A stretch of 64,000 bases of DNA from Flavobacterium zhairuonense (GTDB taxonomy: Bacteria; Bacteroidota; Bacteroidia; Flavobacteriales; Flavobacteriaceae). Each line of letters opens with the position of its first letter. The first letter of the stretch is position 1. The stretch lies in NCBI RefSeq assembly GCF_004352915.1, contig NZ_SJSY01000073.1, forward strand, positions 1-64,000, given 5' to 3'. This document shows positions 51,631 to 60,526 of the stretch, piece after piece. The notes beneath the pieces are model-generated. The model saw nothing but the letters and a program-made list of their open reading frames with translations. It had not been told where the DNA came from and did not search any database. Both the position numbers and the translations under genes were made by a program.

Positions 51631-53406
51631 ATGAAAAAAATATATTGTTTGTTGTTCTTGGCGGCATTAATTGGATGTCAGAAAAAAAACAGACATCAGG
51701 AAGTAAATGAATTGTTTCAGAAGGATATTACTTCACTTATTGAAAAAGTTGCCAAACTGAAATATTCTGTTGAAGAAGATTCAACTGAAGCTCAAATTCA
51801 GAGGCAATTTCTGGAAGCACATCAAAACTACAAGAAAGTCGAATTGCTAAGTGAATATTATTCGCCTTCAGTTTCTAAAGCCATCAACGGCCCGGCAATA
51901 CCTGAGTTCGAAGAAAATGATAAAGTGACTGTTTCACCCGAAGGTTTTCAGGTTATTGAAGAATTGGTTTTTCCGAAATACAGCAAGGCAAACAAACAAG
52001 AATTGATTCAAGAATTAGGAGTTTTGGAAGCAAACTTAACTCGCTTGGAAAAAGTTTCAAGTTCCAATGAATTGACTGATGCTCATGTTTTTGATGCTAT
52101 GCGATTAGAAGTCTATCGAATTATTACACTCGGAATAACGGGTTTTGATTCGCCTGTTGTTCTGAATTCACTTCCGGAGGCATTAGTATCCTTAGAAACG
52201 ATTGAAAAATATTATCGTGTTTATCTTCAGAATCAATCCGTTTCAAATTCGAAACAAGTACTTCAAACTTTTGAAAAAGGGAAAAAATATCTGAAAGCGA
52301 ATACCAATTTTAATGCTTTTGATCGCGCTTATTTTATCAAAGAAATTTTGAATCCGCTAAGCAAAGGACTTTTTAAAACGCAATCTGAATTGGGAATTTC
52401 TCTAATGAAAGAACAGCGTGGCTTAAAAGTTACAGCTCAGACTTTATTTGATAAAGACGCTTTTGATCCAGAAGCTTTCTCTGGTTTTCCAGATTATAAA
52501 ACGACACCAGAAAAAATTGCATTAGGCAAAAAGTTATTCAATGATCCAATTTTATCAGGAAACAACACACGTTCTTGCGCATCATGTCATCACACGGAAA
52601 AAGCATTTACAGATGGATTAGAAAGAGCAGTTTCATTGGATGGAAAATCGATGATTCAGCGCAATACACCAACACTTTCAAACATTGCTTTTCAACGCGT
52701 TTTTTTTGCTGATTCTAGAGTGAGTTATCTCGAAGATCAGGCCATTGCAGTTATCAAAAATGAAAATGAAATGCACGGTTCTTTGCAGAAATCGGCTTTG
52801 GCAATTCAAAAAAATGCTGAATATGTAAAGTCTTTTAAGAAAGCTTTTCCGAAGGGAGAAATAAATGAATTTGCAATCAAAAATGCATTAGCTTCCTATA
52901 TACGTTCGTTGAGTCAGTACGATTCTAAATTTGATCGTTTTATGCAAAACAAAACGACTTTTACTGCTAATGAAAAAGCGGGATTTAATTTATTTGCCGG
53001 AAAAGCAAAATGCGCTACTTGCCATTTTATTCCGCTTACAAACGGAACGGTTCCACCAAATTTTGATCGATCAGAAAGTGAAATTCTAGGAGTTCCAAAT
53101 AAAGATAAAAAGCTTGATGGCGACTTAGGCAAATTTGTGATTACGCAAGCCGCAATCCATAAAAATTCGTTTAAAACGCCAACAATTAGAAATATCGAAC
53201 TTACAGCACCATATATGCATAATGGAGTGTATAAAACGCTCGAAGAAGTGATTGATTTTTATAACGAAGGTGGAGGTTTAGGAAAAGGATTTGACGTTCC
53301 AAATCAGACTTTGCCAGAAGATAAATTGAATTTATCTGATCAAGAGAAAAAACAATTAATTGCCTTTATGAAAACATTGACAGATAAAAAATATTCTAGT
53401 AATTAG
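51631..53406 (+). CDS. Di-haem cytochrome c peroxidase with an extra N-terminal domain
   Basis: A 591-residue lipoprotein (signal MKKIYCLLFLAALIGC). Residues about 20-270 form a helical domain that recalls imelysin-type or other periplasmic all-alpha domains. The C-terminal 310 residues are a MauG/CcpA-like peroxidase with two haem sites, RSCASCHHTEKAF and AKCATCHFIPL, and the downstream APYMHNGVYKTLEEVIDFY motif. Classical di-haem peroxidases are about 330-350 residues. The start at ATG 51631 restores a clean lipobox; the in-frame 51583 start does not. It reduces peroxide or oxidises a partner protein. Confidence 0.85.
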   Translation: MKKIYCLLFLAALIGCQKKNRHQEVNELFQKDITSLIEKVAKLKYSVEEDSTEAQIQRQFLEAHQNYKKVELLSEYYSPSVSKAINGPAIPEFEENDKVTVSPEGFQVIEELVFPKYSKANKQELIQELGVLEANLTRLEKVSSSNELTDAHVFDAMRLEVYRIITLGITGFDSPVVLNSLPEALVSLETIEKYYRVYLQNQSVSNSKQVLQTFEKGKKYLKANTNFNAFDRAYFIKEILNPLSKGLFKTQSELGISLMKEQRGLKVTAQTLFDKDAFDPEAFSGFPDYKTTPEKIALGKKLFNDPILSGNNTRSCASCHHTEKAFTDGLERAVSLDGKSMIQRNTPTLSNIAFQRVFFADSRVSYLEDQAIAVIKNENEMHGSLQKSALAIQKNAEYVKSFKKAFPKGEINEFAIKNALASYIRSLSQYDSKFDRFMQNKTTFTANEKAGFNLFAGKAKCATCHFIPLTNGTVPPNFDRSESEILGVPNKDKKLDGDLGKFVITQAAIHKNSFKTPTIRNIELTAPYMHNGVYKTLEEVIDFYNEGGGLGKGFDVPNQTLPEDKLNLSDQEKKQLIAFMKTLTDKKYSSN

Positions 53407-53451
53407 ATAATGTGGCAATTTGATAATTAGATAATTTTTCGGCAAGGCTAT

Positions 53452-53480
53452 CTTTGTCAAAGTTTTAAACTTTGACAAAG
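53452..53480. repeat. CTTTGTCAAAG palindrome, copy 3
   Basis: CTTTGTCAAAGTTT (53452-53465) and its exact inverse (53467-53480) around one base. It is the first of three palindromes stacked in the 334-bp gap between convergent genes. Confidence 0.88.
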
Positions 53481-53510
53481 ATTTCTCAATTAACATTTTA
53501 TCACAATATG

Positions 53511-53541
53511 AACCCGACAGGTTTTAAAAACCTGTCGGGTT
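53511..53541. repeat. AACCCGACAGGTTTT palindrome
   Basis: AACCCGACAGGTTTT (53511-53525) pairs perfectly with 53527-53541 around one base. A close copy, AGACCCGACAGGTTTT, lies at 59622-59654. Confidence 0.9.
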
Positions 53542-53673
53542 TACTTTTGTACACAAATCGAAACTTTTATAAAATTTCAAGCCTAAAGCTTTGCGAACTT
53601 TTTGACTTTCTAAATTTATGACTTGCGTTCTTTGCGGTTAATTTTTGCCCAAAGCTGATGATATAAAACACCA

Positions 53674-53703
53674 AACCCGGCAGACTGTGCAATCTGCCGG
53701 GTT
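53674..53703. terminator. GC-rich hairpin after the beta-barrel gene
   Basis: AACCCGGCAGA (53674-53684) pairs perfectly with TCTGCCGGGTT (53693-53703). It resembles the preceding palindrome in its AACCCGRCAG core. It probably terminates the minus-strand gene that ends at 53741. Confidence 0.7.
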
Positions 53704-53740
53704 CATACCAAAAACAAAAAAATAAATTAAACCTTAACTT

Positions 53741-54259
53741 TTATAAGTCAAAACCATAAGCAACACGCAATGCTACTTGATTGGTTCTGAAATCATGATA
53801 ATCTTCGTAACGTACGCTCAAATCAATGTATTTGTTTGCGTATCCTATTCCTGGCGCCCATAAAAAAGTGGTTTTGTCATAACCGTTTGTTACAGCAAAA
53901 CCGGCACCCACTTCGCCTAAAACATAAAATTGATCTTCCCACACAAAGGCTTTAAACCCTGCTTTTGCCGGAATGAATCCAAGATCTTTAATGTCATTTC
54001 CTAAATCATCTTTACCCATAAATAAATTGGTAAATCCTGTTGTTAGTGTCAACGATGTTCTTTTTGACAAATCATATTGTAAACGAACGTCTCCGCCAAG
54101 TGACCAGTCATAATCGTTATCTGTTGGAATTCCTCCATTGATCCCGAATCCTAATCTAAATCCCTGATCGTAATTTTTTGCTTCACTTTCTTGAGCAAAA
54201 GCGGTGTTGGCGAATAAAAATGCAAAAGCGGCTAGGCATATCATTTGTACTTTTCTCAT
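53741..54259 (-). CDS. Outer-membrane beta-barrel protein
   Basis: A 172-residue exported protein with signal peptide MRKVQMICLAAFAFLFANTAFAQ. Alternating strands (FRLGFGINGGIPT, LGGDVRLQYDLSKRTSLTLTTGFTNLF, LGEVGAGFAV, YIDLSVRYEDYHD) end in VALRVAYGFDL, the C-terminal aromatic pattern of OmpX/OmpW-like small barrels. Function unknown; single gene with its own hairpin downstream. Confidence 0.8.
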   Translation of the reverse strand: MRKVQMICLAAFAFLFANTAFAQESEAKNYDQGFRLGFGINGGIPTDNDYDWSLGGDVRLQYDLSKRTSLTLTTGFTNLFMGKDDLGNDIKDLGFIPAKAGFKAFVWEDQFYVLGEVGAGFAVTNGYDKTTFLWAPGIGYANKYIDLSVRYEDYHDFRTNQVALRVAYGFDL

Positions 54260-54421
54260 GGCTTATATATTTGAATTATTAATATTGTAAAAGTATAATC
54301 AAGGGCTTTGGAGCTTGTTATATAATTTTTAAAAATCGTTACATAATATTAGGGTGTGCTTAATTTTGCCTTAAAAATGGGATATCTTTTTATTGATAGG
54401 ACAGAATTCGGAGCTTCTGAC

Positions 54422-54429
54422 TATCTTTG
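54422..54429 (+). promoter_or_regulatory. -7 box for the MATE gene
   Basis: TATCTTTG is a full match to TANNTTTG, 27 nt before the GTG start of the transporter. Confidence 0.55.
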
Positions 54430-54448
54430 CCGACAAAATAAATGAGAA

Positions 54449-55831
54449 GTGAATTTAAAGCAGTACACGAAGGAGTTTTCGTATAATTTGAAACTGGCAT
54501 ATCCTGTAATTTTAGGAATGGTCGGACATACTTTAATTGGTATCGTCGATAATATTATGGTTGGAAAATTAGGAAGCACTGAACTGGCTGCCGTTTCATT
54601 AGGAAATAGCATGATTTTTATCGCTATGTCTTTAGGAATTGGATTTTCTACAGCAATTACTCCAATTGTAGCCGAAGGTGATGCAGAGAAAAACGATGCA
54701 AAAATTCGTTCTGCTTTTCATCATGGATTATTTTTATGTGCCATTTTAGGATTATCTCTTTTTGGCATCATTGTTTTGGCAAAGCCAATAATGGAAATGT
54801 TGGAACAACCGGCAGAAGTAATTGAACTGGCAAAGCCTTATTTAGACTGGGTTGCGTTTTCATTAATTCCTTTAATTGTATATCAAGGTTACAAGCAATT
54901 TGCGGACGGAATGTCGTTTACAAAATATTCAATGTATGCCATGGTTATGGCAAATGTACTGCATGTAGGTATGAATTATGTACTGATTTACGGAATTTGG
55001 ATTTTTCCAAAAATGGGAATTATCGGTGCGGCACTTGGAACTGTAATTTCTAGAATATTTTTAGTAATGTTCATGCACATTATGCTTTCAAGACGTGATG
55101 ATTTGAAACGCTTTTTCAAGAATTTCAGTTTTTCCGAAATAAAAAAAGAAACCATCAAAAAAATAGTAAGCATCGGATTTCCATCAGCAATGCAAATGCT
55201 TTTTGAAGTCGTTTTGTTTACAGCCTCAATTTGGCTTTGTGGAAATATCGGAAAAACAAGTCAGGCTGCAAATCAAATTGCATTAAGTTTGGCATCAATG
55301 ACTTTTATGTTTGCAATGGGATTAAGCGTAACGTCAATGATCAGAGTCAGCAATCAAAGAGGTTTGATGGATTATAAAAAACTGGTTGTCGTGGCACGTT
55401 CGATTTTTCTTCTCGCCATCATACTAGAAACGGTTTTTGCGATTTTCTTTATTGCTTTCCATGACTATTTGCCGTACATTTTCTTAAATATGGAAAACGG
55501 CGGGCAGGTTTTGGATAATACTGAAGTAATAAGTATTGCATCAAAATTGCTTTTAATTGCAGCTGTTTTTCAAATTTCAGACGGAATTCAGGTTGTCGTT
55601 CTTGGTGCTTTACGAGGCTTGCAGGACGTAAAAATCCCAATGTACATTACTTTTGTAGCGTATTGGGTTATTGGTTTCCCGATTTCATATTATTTGGGCG
55701 AACATACCGAATTAAAAGCTGAAGGAGTATGGATAGGATTATTGGCAGGACTAACAGCTGCAGCACTATTTTTGTATATTAGGTTTGCTTCTTTAACAAG
55801 AAAATTAGTTTTGGAGCATTCTCAAGAATAA
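54449..55831 (+). CDS. MATE-family multidrug efflux transporter
   Basis: A 460-residue, twelve-span antiporter of the NorM/DinF type. MVGHTLIGIVDNIMVGKLG in the first span, a Glu-containing loop, and the second-half repeat GFPSAMQMLFEVVLFTASIW fit the family, which exports cationic drugs using sodium or protons. The start is GTG at 54449 (MNLKQYTKEF), supported by the -7 box at 54422. Seven nucleotides after its stop lies another -7 box for the next gene. Confidence 0.92.
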   Translation: MNLKQYTKEFSYNLKLAYPVILGMVGHTLIGIVDNIMVGKLGSTELAAVSLGNSMIFIAMSLGIGFSTAITPIVAEGDAEKNDAKIRSAFHHGLFLCAILGLSLFGIIVLAKPIMEMLEQPAEVIELAKPYLDWVAFSLIPLIVYQGYKQFADGMSFTKYSMYAMVMANVLHVGMNYVLIYGIWIFPKMGIIGAALGTVISRIFLVMFMHIMLSRRDDLKRFFKNFSFSEIKKETIKKIVSIGFPSAMQMLFEVVLFTASIWLCGNIGKTSQAANQIALSLASMTFMFAMGLSVTSMIRVSNQRGLMDYKKLVVVARSIFLLAIILETVFAIFFIAFHDYLPYIFLNMENGGQVLDNTEVISIASKLLLIAAVFQISDGIQVVVLGALRGLQDVKIPMYITFVAYWVIGFPISYYLGEHTELKAEGVWIGLLAGLTAAALFLYIRFASLTRKLVLEHSQE

Positions 55832-55839
55832 AACAGTTG

Positions 55840-55847
55840 TACTTTTG
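55840..55847 (+). promoter_or_regulatory. -7 box for the small acidic protein gene
   Basis: TACTTTTG, full consensus, just after the MATE stop. Transcription from about 55854 excludes the in-frame ORF start at 55845 and leaves a leader of about 90 nt. Confidence 0.55.
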
Positions 55848-55943
55848 TATTTAACTGTTTATTTAAACAATGATAGGGTTAAACAATTAGCTGAAAATAA
55901 ACGATTACAGAATTCAACAAATAAACGATTAAACATAAAAAAA

Positions 55944-56171
55944 ATGGAATTACCTAAATTTTTACTTGGAGACAATACTGATTTTCCGGATGATATTTTC
56001 ATCATTCATCTTGATTATCCTCGATTTATTATCAATTTAAAAGATGATGAGGTTGAATTTTTAGAAGAAGCAGAAGATCTTGATGAAGCAGAATTAAATG
56101 CTGAAATGGAGAGCTTGATCGAAAAAGCAAATGATTTTTACGACAGAGAAATAAACCGTTACGAAGAATAA
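55944..56171 (+). CDS. Small acidic conserved protein
   Basis: A 75-residue, strongly acidic protein (MELPKFLLGDNTDFPDDIFI..., ending DREINRYEE). I do not recognise a named family, though small proteins with this N-terminus appear familiar from Flavobacteriales. No signal peptide or cysteine is present. The start at ATG 55944 follows from the promoter at 55840 and the conserved-looking LPKFLLGDNTDFPDDIF opening. Confidence 0.65.
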   Translation: MELPKFLLGDNTDFPDDIFIIHLDYPRFIINLKDDEVEFLEEAEDLDEAELNAEMESLIEKANDFYDREINRYEE

Positions 56172-56218
56172 GGACACATCGCATAAGTCTGATTTTTTCT
56201 ACTAGATTAATATTTCAC

Positions 56219-56290
56219 GCAAAGTCGCGAAGTCGCAAAGCTTTTTATTTTAAATCTTTGAAATAGGACTTTGCGACTTCGCGACTTTGC
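56219..56290. repeat. Perfect 22-bp inverted repeat from AAGTCGCG words
   Basis: The 22 bases 56219-56240 (GCAAAGTCGCGAAGTCGCAA...) are exactly inverted at 56269-56290, leaving a 28-nt AT-rich loop. The arms are internally repetitive. It probably separates the small-protein gene from the LTA-synthase-like gene. Confidence 0.9.
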
Positions 56291-56359
56291 GAGATTAAAT
56301 AGACTTTGTGAGTTTAGATCTTTAACATTTCAACCAAAAAAAATAATGCAAGTCATTCA

Positions 56360-58294
56360 ATGAAAAAATTAAGTTACCTAAAACCCATTTTTAATTTTAT
56401 ACTAATTGGGTTGCTGATTACAACTTTAAGCCGTTTGTTTTTGTTTTTCCTCTTTAAGGAAAGAGTAGTCGAAACGCCAAATTTCTGGTATATTTTTCCA
56501 ATTGGTCTTCGAATGGATATGATTTTGCTTTGCTATTTGTCATTTCTGCCAGCAGTCTTGATTACTTTTTTGCCAAACAAATCAATCAAATTCACCAATA
56601 AATTTTTAGTAATTTATAGTTTTCTATTTCTGTTTTTGATTCTTTTTGTAGAAATCGCATCACCAGATTTTGTGAAGCAATATGATACACGCCCAAACAA
56701 GATTTTCTTGGATTATCTTATTTATCCAAAAGAAGTTGTGGGAATGCTTTTAAAAAGTTACCTAGTTTCAATTATTGTGGCGTTTCTAATTTTGGGAACT
56801 GTTCTTTATTTGGCTTTAAAAAAAGGAAAAAAATATTTTCATACCGCAACGGCAGACTACAAATTTAAATTGATGGTTTTTCCGTTATTGGCCTTTTTAT
56901 TGTTTTTTGGTGCGCGTTCAAGTTTGACTTCAAAGCGACCAATCAACGCTAGTAATGCTGTTTTTTCGACAGATCAATTAACAAATACGTTAGGTTTGAA
57001 TTCCTTTTATACGGTTGCGTTTGCTGCTTATTCGATCAAGAATGAAGCAAATACAAAAATGTACGGAAAAATGGATGAAGCCGAAGCAATTGCTCGTGTA
57101 AAAAAATACATGATTGCGGGTCCAAACGATTTTACAGATGCTGAAATTCCATTTCTTCACGTGCAACAGCCAGATTCAGCGAGACAAAAACCTTATAATT
57201 TGGTGATTTTCCTTCAGGAAAGTTTAGGAGCCGAATACGTTGGAATTTTAGGAGGAAAACCGTTGACTCCGGAATTTGACAAGTTATCAAAAGAAGGAAC
57301 ATTATTCACTAATTTGTATTGTACTGGAACTCGAAGCGTTCGAGGTATTGAAGCTGTTGTAACAGGATTTTTGCCTTCTCCGTCAGAGAGTGTTGTAAGG
57401 CTTGGAAATTCTCAACAAGGTTTTTTCACGCTTGCCGATGCCTTAAAACAAAAAGGTTACGACACGAGTTTTATTTATGGTGGAATGGCCAATTTTGATA
57501 ATATGGCTTCGTTTTTCAACGGAAATGGTTTCAGTGATATTGTAGATCAAACTGATTTTGAATCAGACGGAAATAAATATGCTTTCAAAGGAACTTGGGG
57601 CTATTCAGACGAAGATTTGGTTACTAAAGCTAATCAGTATTTCAAGTCAAAAGGAGACAAGCCATTTTTCTCTTTAATGTTTTCGACTTCAAATCACGAA
57701 CCTTTTGAATATCCTGCAGGAAGAATAAAACCGTATGACAAAAAGCCTGCAACAGTAAATAATGCTATGAAATATGCCGATTTTTCAATTGGAAAATTCT
57801 TTGAAATGGCTAAAAAAGAAGCGTATTTTAAAAACACGATTTTTATTGTAATCGCCGATCATAATACGAGAACGTATGGTAAAAATCTTGTTCCGATTAA
57901 TAAATTCCATATTCCGGCATTTATTATGGGACCTGGAGTTGCAAAAGGTGCAGTTTACGACAGATTGGCAAGTCAGATAGATATTCCGCCAACATTATTG
58001 GGTTATTTAGGACTTCCATTTGAAACGCCAATGGTTGGAAGAAATTTGACAAAATTAGATCCAAAAGTACAAGGAAGATCAATTATGCAGTTTAATGATA
58101 TCAATGCATTTCGAGTTGAAAATCAGGTTGTCATTATGCAACCGAATTTGAAACCGCTTCAATTTGAAATCAAAAACGATACGACTTTAATTCCTGTAAA
58201 ATTAAATGAAGATTTAGCAAAAGATGCTTTAGCACACGTTATTACAGCAGGGAATTTATATAGGGAGAGTAAATATAAGCTTAGGAAGAAATAG
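56360..58294 (+). CDS. LTA-synthase-like membrane sulfatase-fold transferase
   Basis: A 644-residue protein with five N-terminal membrane spans (residues about 10-200) and a periplasmic sulfatase-fold domain. Key elements are FLQESLGAEYVG, the nucleophilic Thr in YCTGTRSVRGIEA, SNHEPFEYP and the metal-binding IADHNTRTYGK. Relatives include lipoteichoic acid synthase, MdoB phosphoglycerol transferase and phosphoethanolamine transferases. In a Gram-negative host it more likely decorates a lipid or periplasmic glycan than makes LTA. Confidence 0.88.
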   Translation: MKKLSYLKPIFNFILIGLLITTLSRLFLFFLFKERVVETPNFWYIFPIGLRMDMILLCYLSFLPAVLITFLPNKSIKFTNKFLVIYSFLFLFLILFVEIASPDFVKQYDTRPNKIFLDYLIYPKEVVGMLLKSYLVSIIVAFLILGTVLYLALKKGKKYFHTATADYKFKLMVFPLLAFLLFFGARSSLTSKRPINASNAVFSTDQLTNTLGLNSFYTVAFAAYSIKNEANTKMYGKMDEAEAIARVKKYMIAGPNDFTDAEIPFLHVQQPDSARQKPYNLVIFLQESLGAEYVGILGGKPLTPEFDKLSKEGTLFTNLYCTGTRSVRGIEAVVTGFLPSPSESVVRLGNSQQGFFTLADALKQKGYDTSFIYGGMANFDNMASFFNGNGFSDIVDQTDFESDGNKYAFKGTWGYSDEDLVTKANQYFKSKGDKPFFSLMFSTSNHEPFEYPAGRIKPYDKKPATVNNAMKYADFSIGKFFEMAKKEAYFKNTIFIVIADHNTRTYGKNLVPINKFHIPAFIMGPGVAKGAVYDRLASQIDIPPTLLGYLGLPFETPMVGRNLTKLDPKVQGRSIMQFNDINAFRVENQVVIMQPNLKPLQFEIKNDTTLIPVKLNEDLAKDALAHVITAGNLYRESKYKLRKK

Positions 58295-58304
58295 TTTCAA
58301 AGTG

Positions 58305-58367
58305 ACAAAGTAACAAAGGTTCAAAGCAGAGAAAAAACTTTGACACTTTGAACCTTTGTCACTTTGT
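58305..58367. repeat. ACAAAGTNAC-word hairpin
   Basis: The 22 bases 58305-58326 pair with 58346-58367 with a single mismatch. The arms repeat ACAAAGT/AACAAAGG. The hairpin overlaps the last codons and stop of the minus-strand meaB gene and follows the plus-strand transferase, so it terminates both. Confidence 0.85.
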
Positions 58368-59504
58368 ATCATTATTAAAATATAATTTTAATAACTCAGA
58401 AGCAGCTGCAAAAGGTGAAATTTCATCATTTTGTACTGCTTTTTTATTTTGTTCTAATAGTGTAATAATTTCAGGTTGGTTGTAAAAGTTTTGTTTTAAC
58501 TGCTCATTGATCGTTTCCATCATCCAAAACTGATTTTGTTCGTGTCGTTTTTCCTGGAAAAATCCGGTTTCTTTTGTCATTTCGAAGTAATCAGAAATTG
58601 TATTCCAGATTTCTGAAATTCCATCTTTTGTAATGGCACTGCAAGTGGTAACTTTTGGTTGCCAATTTGATTTTTTTGGAGGAAATAAATGCAAGGCTCT
58701 GTTAAACTCTAATTTTGCTTGATTGGCTTTTTTGATATTATCACCATCCGCTTTATTTATGACAATTGAATCTGCCATTTCCATAATACCGCGCTTGATG
58801 CCTTGAAGTTCATCGCCTGCGCCTGAAATTTTCAGTAAAAGAAAAAAATCAACCATGCTATGAACAGCAGTTTCGCTTTGACCAACGCCAACCGTTTCAA
58901 TAATAATCGTATCAAAACCTGCGGCTTCACAAAGTATAATCGATTCACGTGTTTTGCGTGCAACGCCGCCTAAATTTTCTCCAGAAGCGCTTGGTCTTAT
59001 AAAAGCATTTTCATCTTTCACCAATTCTTCCATTCGGGTTTTATCTCCTAAAATACTCCCATGCGAAATAGAACTGCTTGGATCAACTGCCAAAACAGCG
59101 ACTTTTTTGCCAATACTAGTAAGAAAGGTTCCAAAAGCTTCAATAAAAGTACTTTTTCCAACTCCCGGAACCCCAGTAATTCCTACGCGAACCGATTTAT
59201 TGGCATGTTGCAAACAGCCATTTATAATTTCATTCGCTTTTTCTGCATGTTCAGGATTGGTGCTTTCGATAAGAGTAATGGCACGGCTTAACGAAGTCCT
59301 GTTTCCAGAAAGAATCCCCAAAACCAATTCTTCAGCTGAAGGGTGTTGTCTTCGCTTGTCCTTAATTTGATTTATAGCCGAAACATTGGTGATTTCAGGA
59401 GATGAAATTCCAGCTTTTTCAGTTAAACTGCTCGATGGTTTCTTTAAACTTGACAAAATACTTTTTTTGTATTGTAAAAGTACTGAAAACAAAAACAGTT
59501 TCAA
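58359..59504 (-). CDS. meaB: MeaB/ArgK G3E GTPase, mutase chaperone
   Basis: Protects and reloads the cobalamin cofactor of methylmalonyl-CoA mutase. P-loop GVPGVGKSTFIEAFG, switch AVDPSSSISHGSILGDKTRM, IIETVGVGQSE and NKADGDN are typical of MeaB/ArgK. Length 381 is slightly long because of an uncertain N-terminus; TTG at 59456 would give a 365-residue protein. The final residues and stop codon lie in an intergenic-type repeat. The mutase genes are 44 kb away, not adjacent as in many bacteria. Confidence 0.9.
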   Translation of the reverse strand: MKLFLFSVLLQYKKSILSSLKKPSSSLTEKAGISSPEITNVSAINQIKDKRRQHPSAEELVLGILSGNRTSLSRAITLIESTNPEHAEKANEIINGCLQHANKSVRVGITGVPGVGKSTFIEAFGTFLTSIGKKVAVLAVDPSSSISHGSILGDKTRMEELVKDENAFIRPSASGENLGGVARKTRESIILCEAAGFDTIIIETVGVGQSETAVHSMVDFFLLLKISGAGDELQGIKRGIMEMADSIVINKADGDNIKKANQAKLEFNRALHLFPPKKSNWQPKVTTCSAITKDGISEIWNTISDYFEMTKETGFFQEKRHEQNQFWMMETINEQLKQNFYNQPEIITLLEQNKKAVQNDEISPFAAASELLKLYFNNDTK

Positions 59505-59560
59505 AAAGTTAGTTTGCCACGAATTGCACTAATTTCCACTAATTTGTTACTACATTTTTG

Positions 59561-59705
59561 TCATCCTGAGCGAAGCCGAAGGACACGTAAGTAGCTCGAC
59601 AAAGATTGTATCAGTGCAAAAAGACCCGACAGGTTTTTAAAACCTGTCGGGTCTGACTTTAATTGTGTATTTACGTTGCGTGTCCTTCGACTTCGCTCAC
59701 GATGA
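59561..59705. repeat. Nested double palindrome
   Basis: An outer repeat (59561-59587, starting TCATCCTGAGCGAAG) is inverted at 59679-59705 with two mismatches in 27. Inside it sits a perfect 16-bp palindrome AGACCCGACAGGTTTT (59622-59637) against 59639-59654. The inner one duplicates that at 53511. One repeat has evidently been inserted in the loop of another. Confidence 0.9.
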
Positions 59706-59783
59706 CATACGAAACGTATAAAAATAACTCGTAAAAATTTGTAACTCGAACGATAACGAAGAGACGAAGTAAATTCGTTACAA

Positions 59784-59821
59784 AACTTAGCAACTTAGTA
59801 TCTTAGTACCTTAGCATCTTT
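59784..59821. repeat. ACTTAGTATCTTAG word repeat
   Basis: Tandem CTTAG-N-ATCTT words after the oxidoreductase stop (minus strand). The same words occur at 34118-34208 and 63070-63115. Confidence 0.75.
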
Positions 59822-59827
59822 AAAAAA

Positions 59828-60469
59828 TTAATATCCAGCAGTAAAACGAACTTGGTGGTGTTTTGGATTTTCTGTTTCATCAGCAATAGCGACTGCCAAA
59901 TCCTCTACAGATAAAATACTTCTTTGTTCGTCATTGAAAACAGGATTTTCTAATCCTAAACGGTATTTTCCTGTTCTTCCTGTTGTAATTCCTTGGTGCA
60001 TTTCCAGCGCAGGACTAAAAAATGCCCAATCTAATTCTTTTTCCTCTTTAATAACATTTAAATAATCTCTTGCAGCAGAAGCAGCTGTGTAATATTCTTT
60101 CGGAAACTCTGCAGTATCAACTGCTTGCAGGCCTGGCGCTACATATAAGCTTCCAGCGCCGCCAATTGTGATGAAGCGTTTTACACCTGATTTTTTTGCA
60201 GCTTCCTGAATTGATTTTGATCCGTTTTCGAAATCAGAAGTGTAATTTGCGTTTGTCCAACCCGGATTATAGGCGTTAATAATAACATCATGTCCTTTTA
60301 ATATTTCTGCTAAAACACCTGCATTAAAAATATCTGCAGCAACCCATTTTGCATTGTCAGTATCTTTTGGAGTTCTTGCTATTGCTGTAATTTCGTGTTT
60401 TCTACCTGCTAATTCGTTTAAAATTGCTGAGCCTACAAATCCTGTAGCTCCAATAAGTGCGATTTTCAT
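59828..60469 (-). CDS. NAD(P)-dependent oxidoreductase, NmrA/YwnB-like
   Basis: An atypical SDR of 213 residues with cofactor loop ALIGATGFVGSAIL, then ITAIARTP, AADIFNAGVLAEI and VKRFITIGGAGSLYV. This is the NAD(P)H-binding family of YwnB. Substrate unknown. An Rrf2 regulator lies 57 bp upstream on the same strand, the same pairing as Bacillus YwnA-YwnB, so redox-responsive control is likely. Confidence 0.87.
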   Translation of the reverse strand: MKIALIGATGFVGSAILNELAGRKHEITAIARTPKDTDNAKWVAADIFNAGVLAEILKGHDVIINAYNPGWTNANYTSDFENGSKSIQEAAKKSGVKRFITIGGAGSLYVAPGLQAVDTAEFPKEYYTAASAARDYLNVIKEEKELDWAFFSPALEMHQGITTGRTGKYRLGLENPVFNDEQRSILSVEDLAVAIADETENPKHHQVRFTAGY

Positions 60470-60526
60470 AATATATAAATTTATTTAGTAATAAAAAATG
60501 TTACAGTTTAAGTCAAAAAAATAGTT

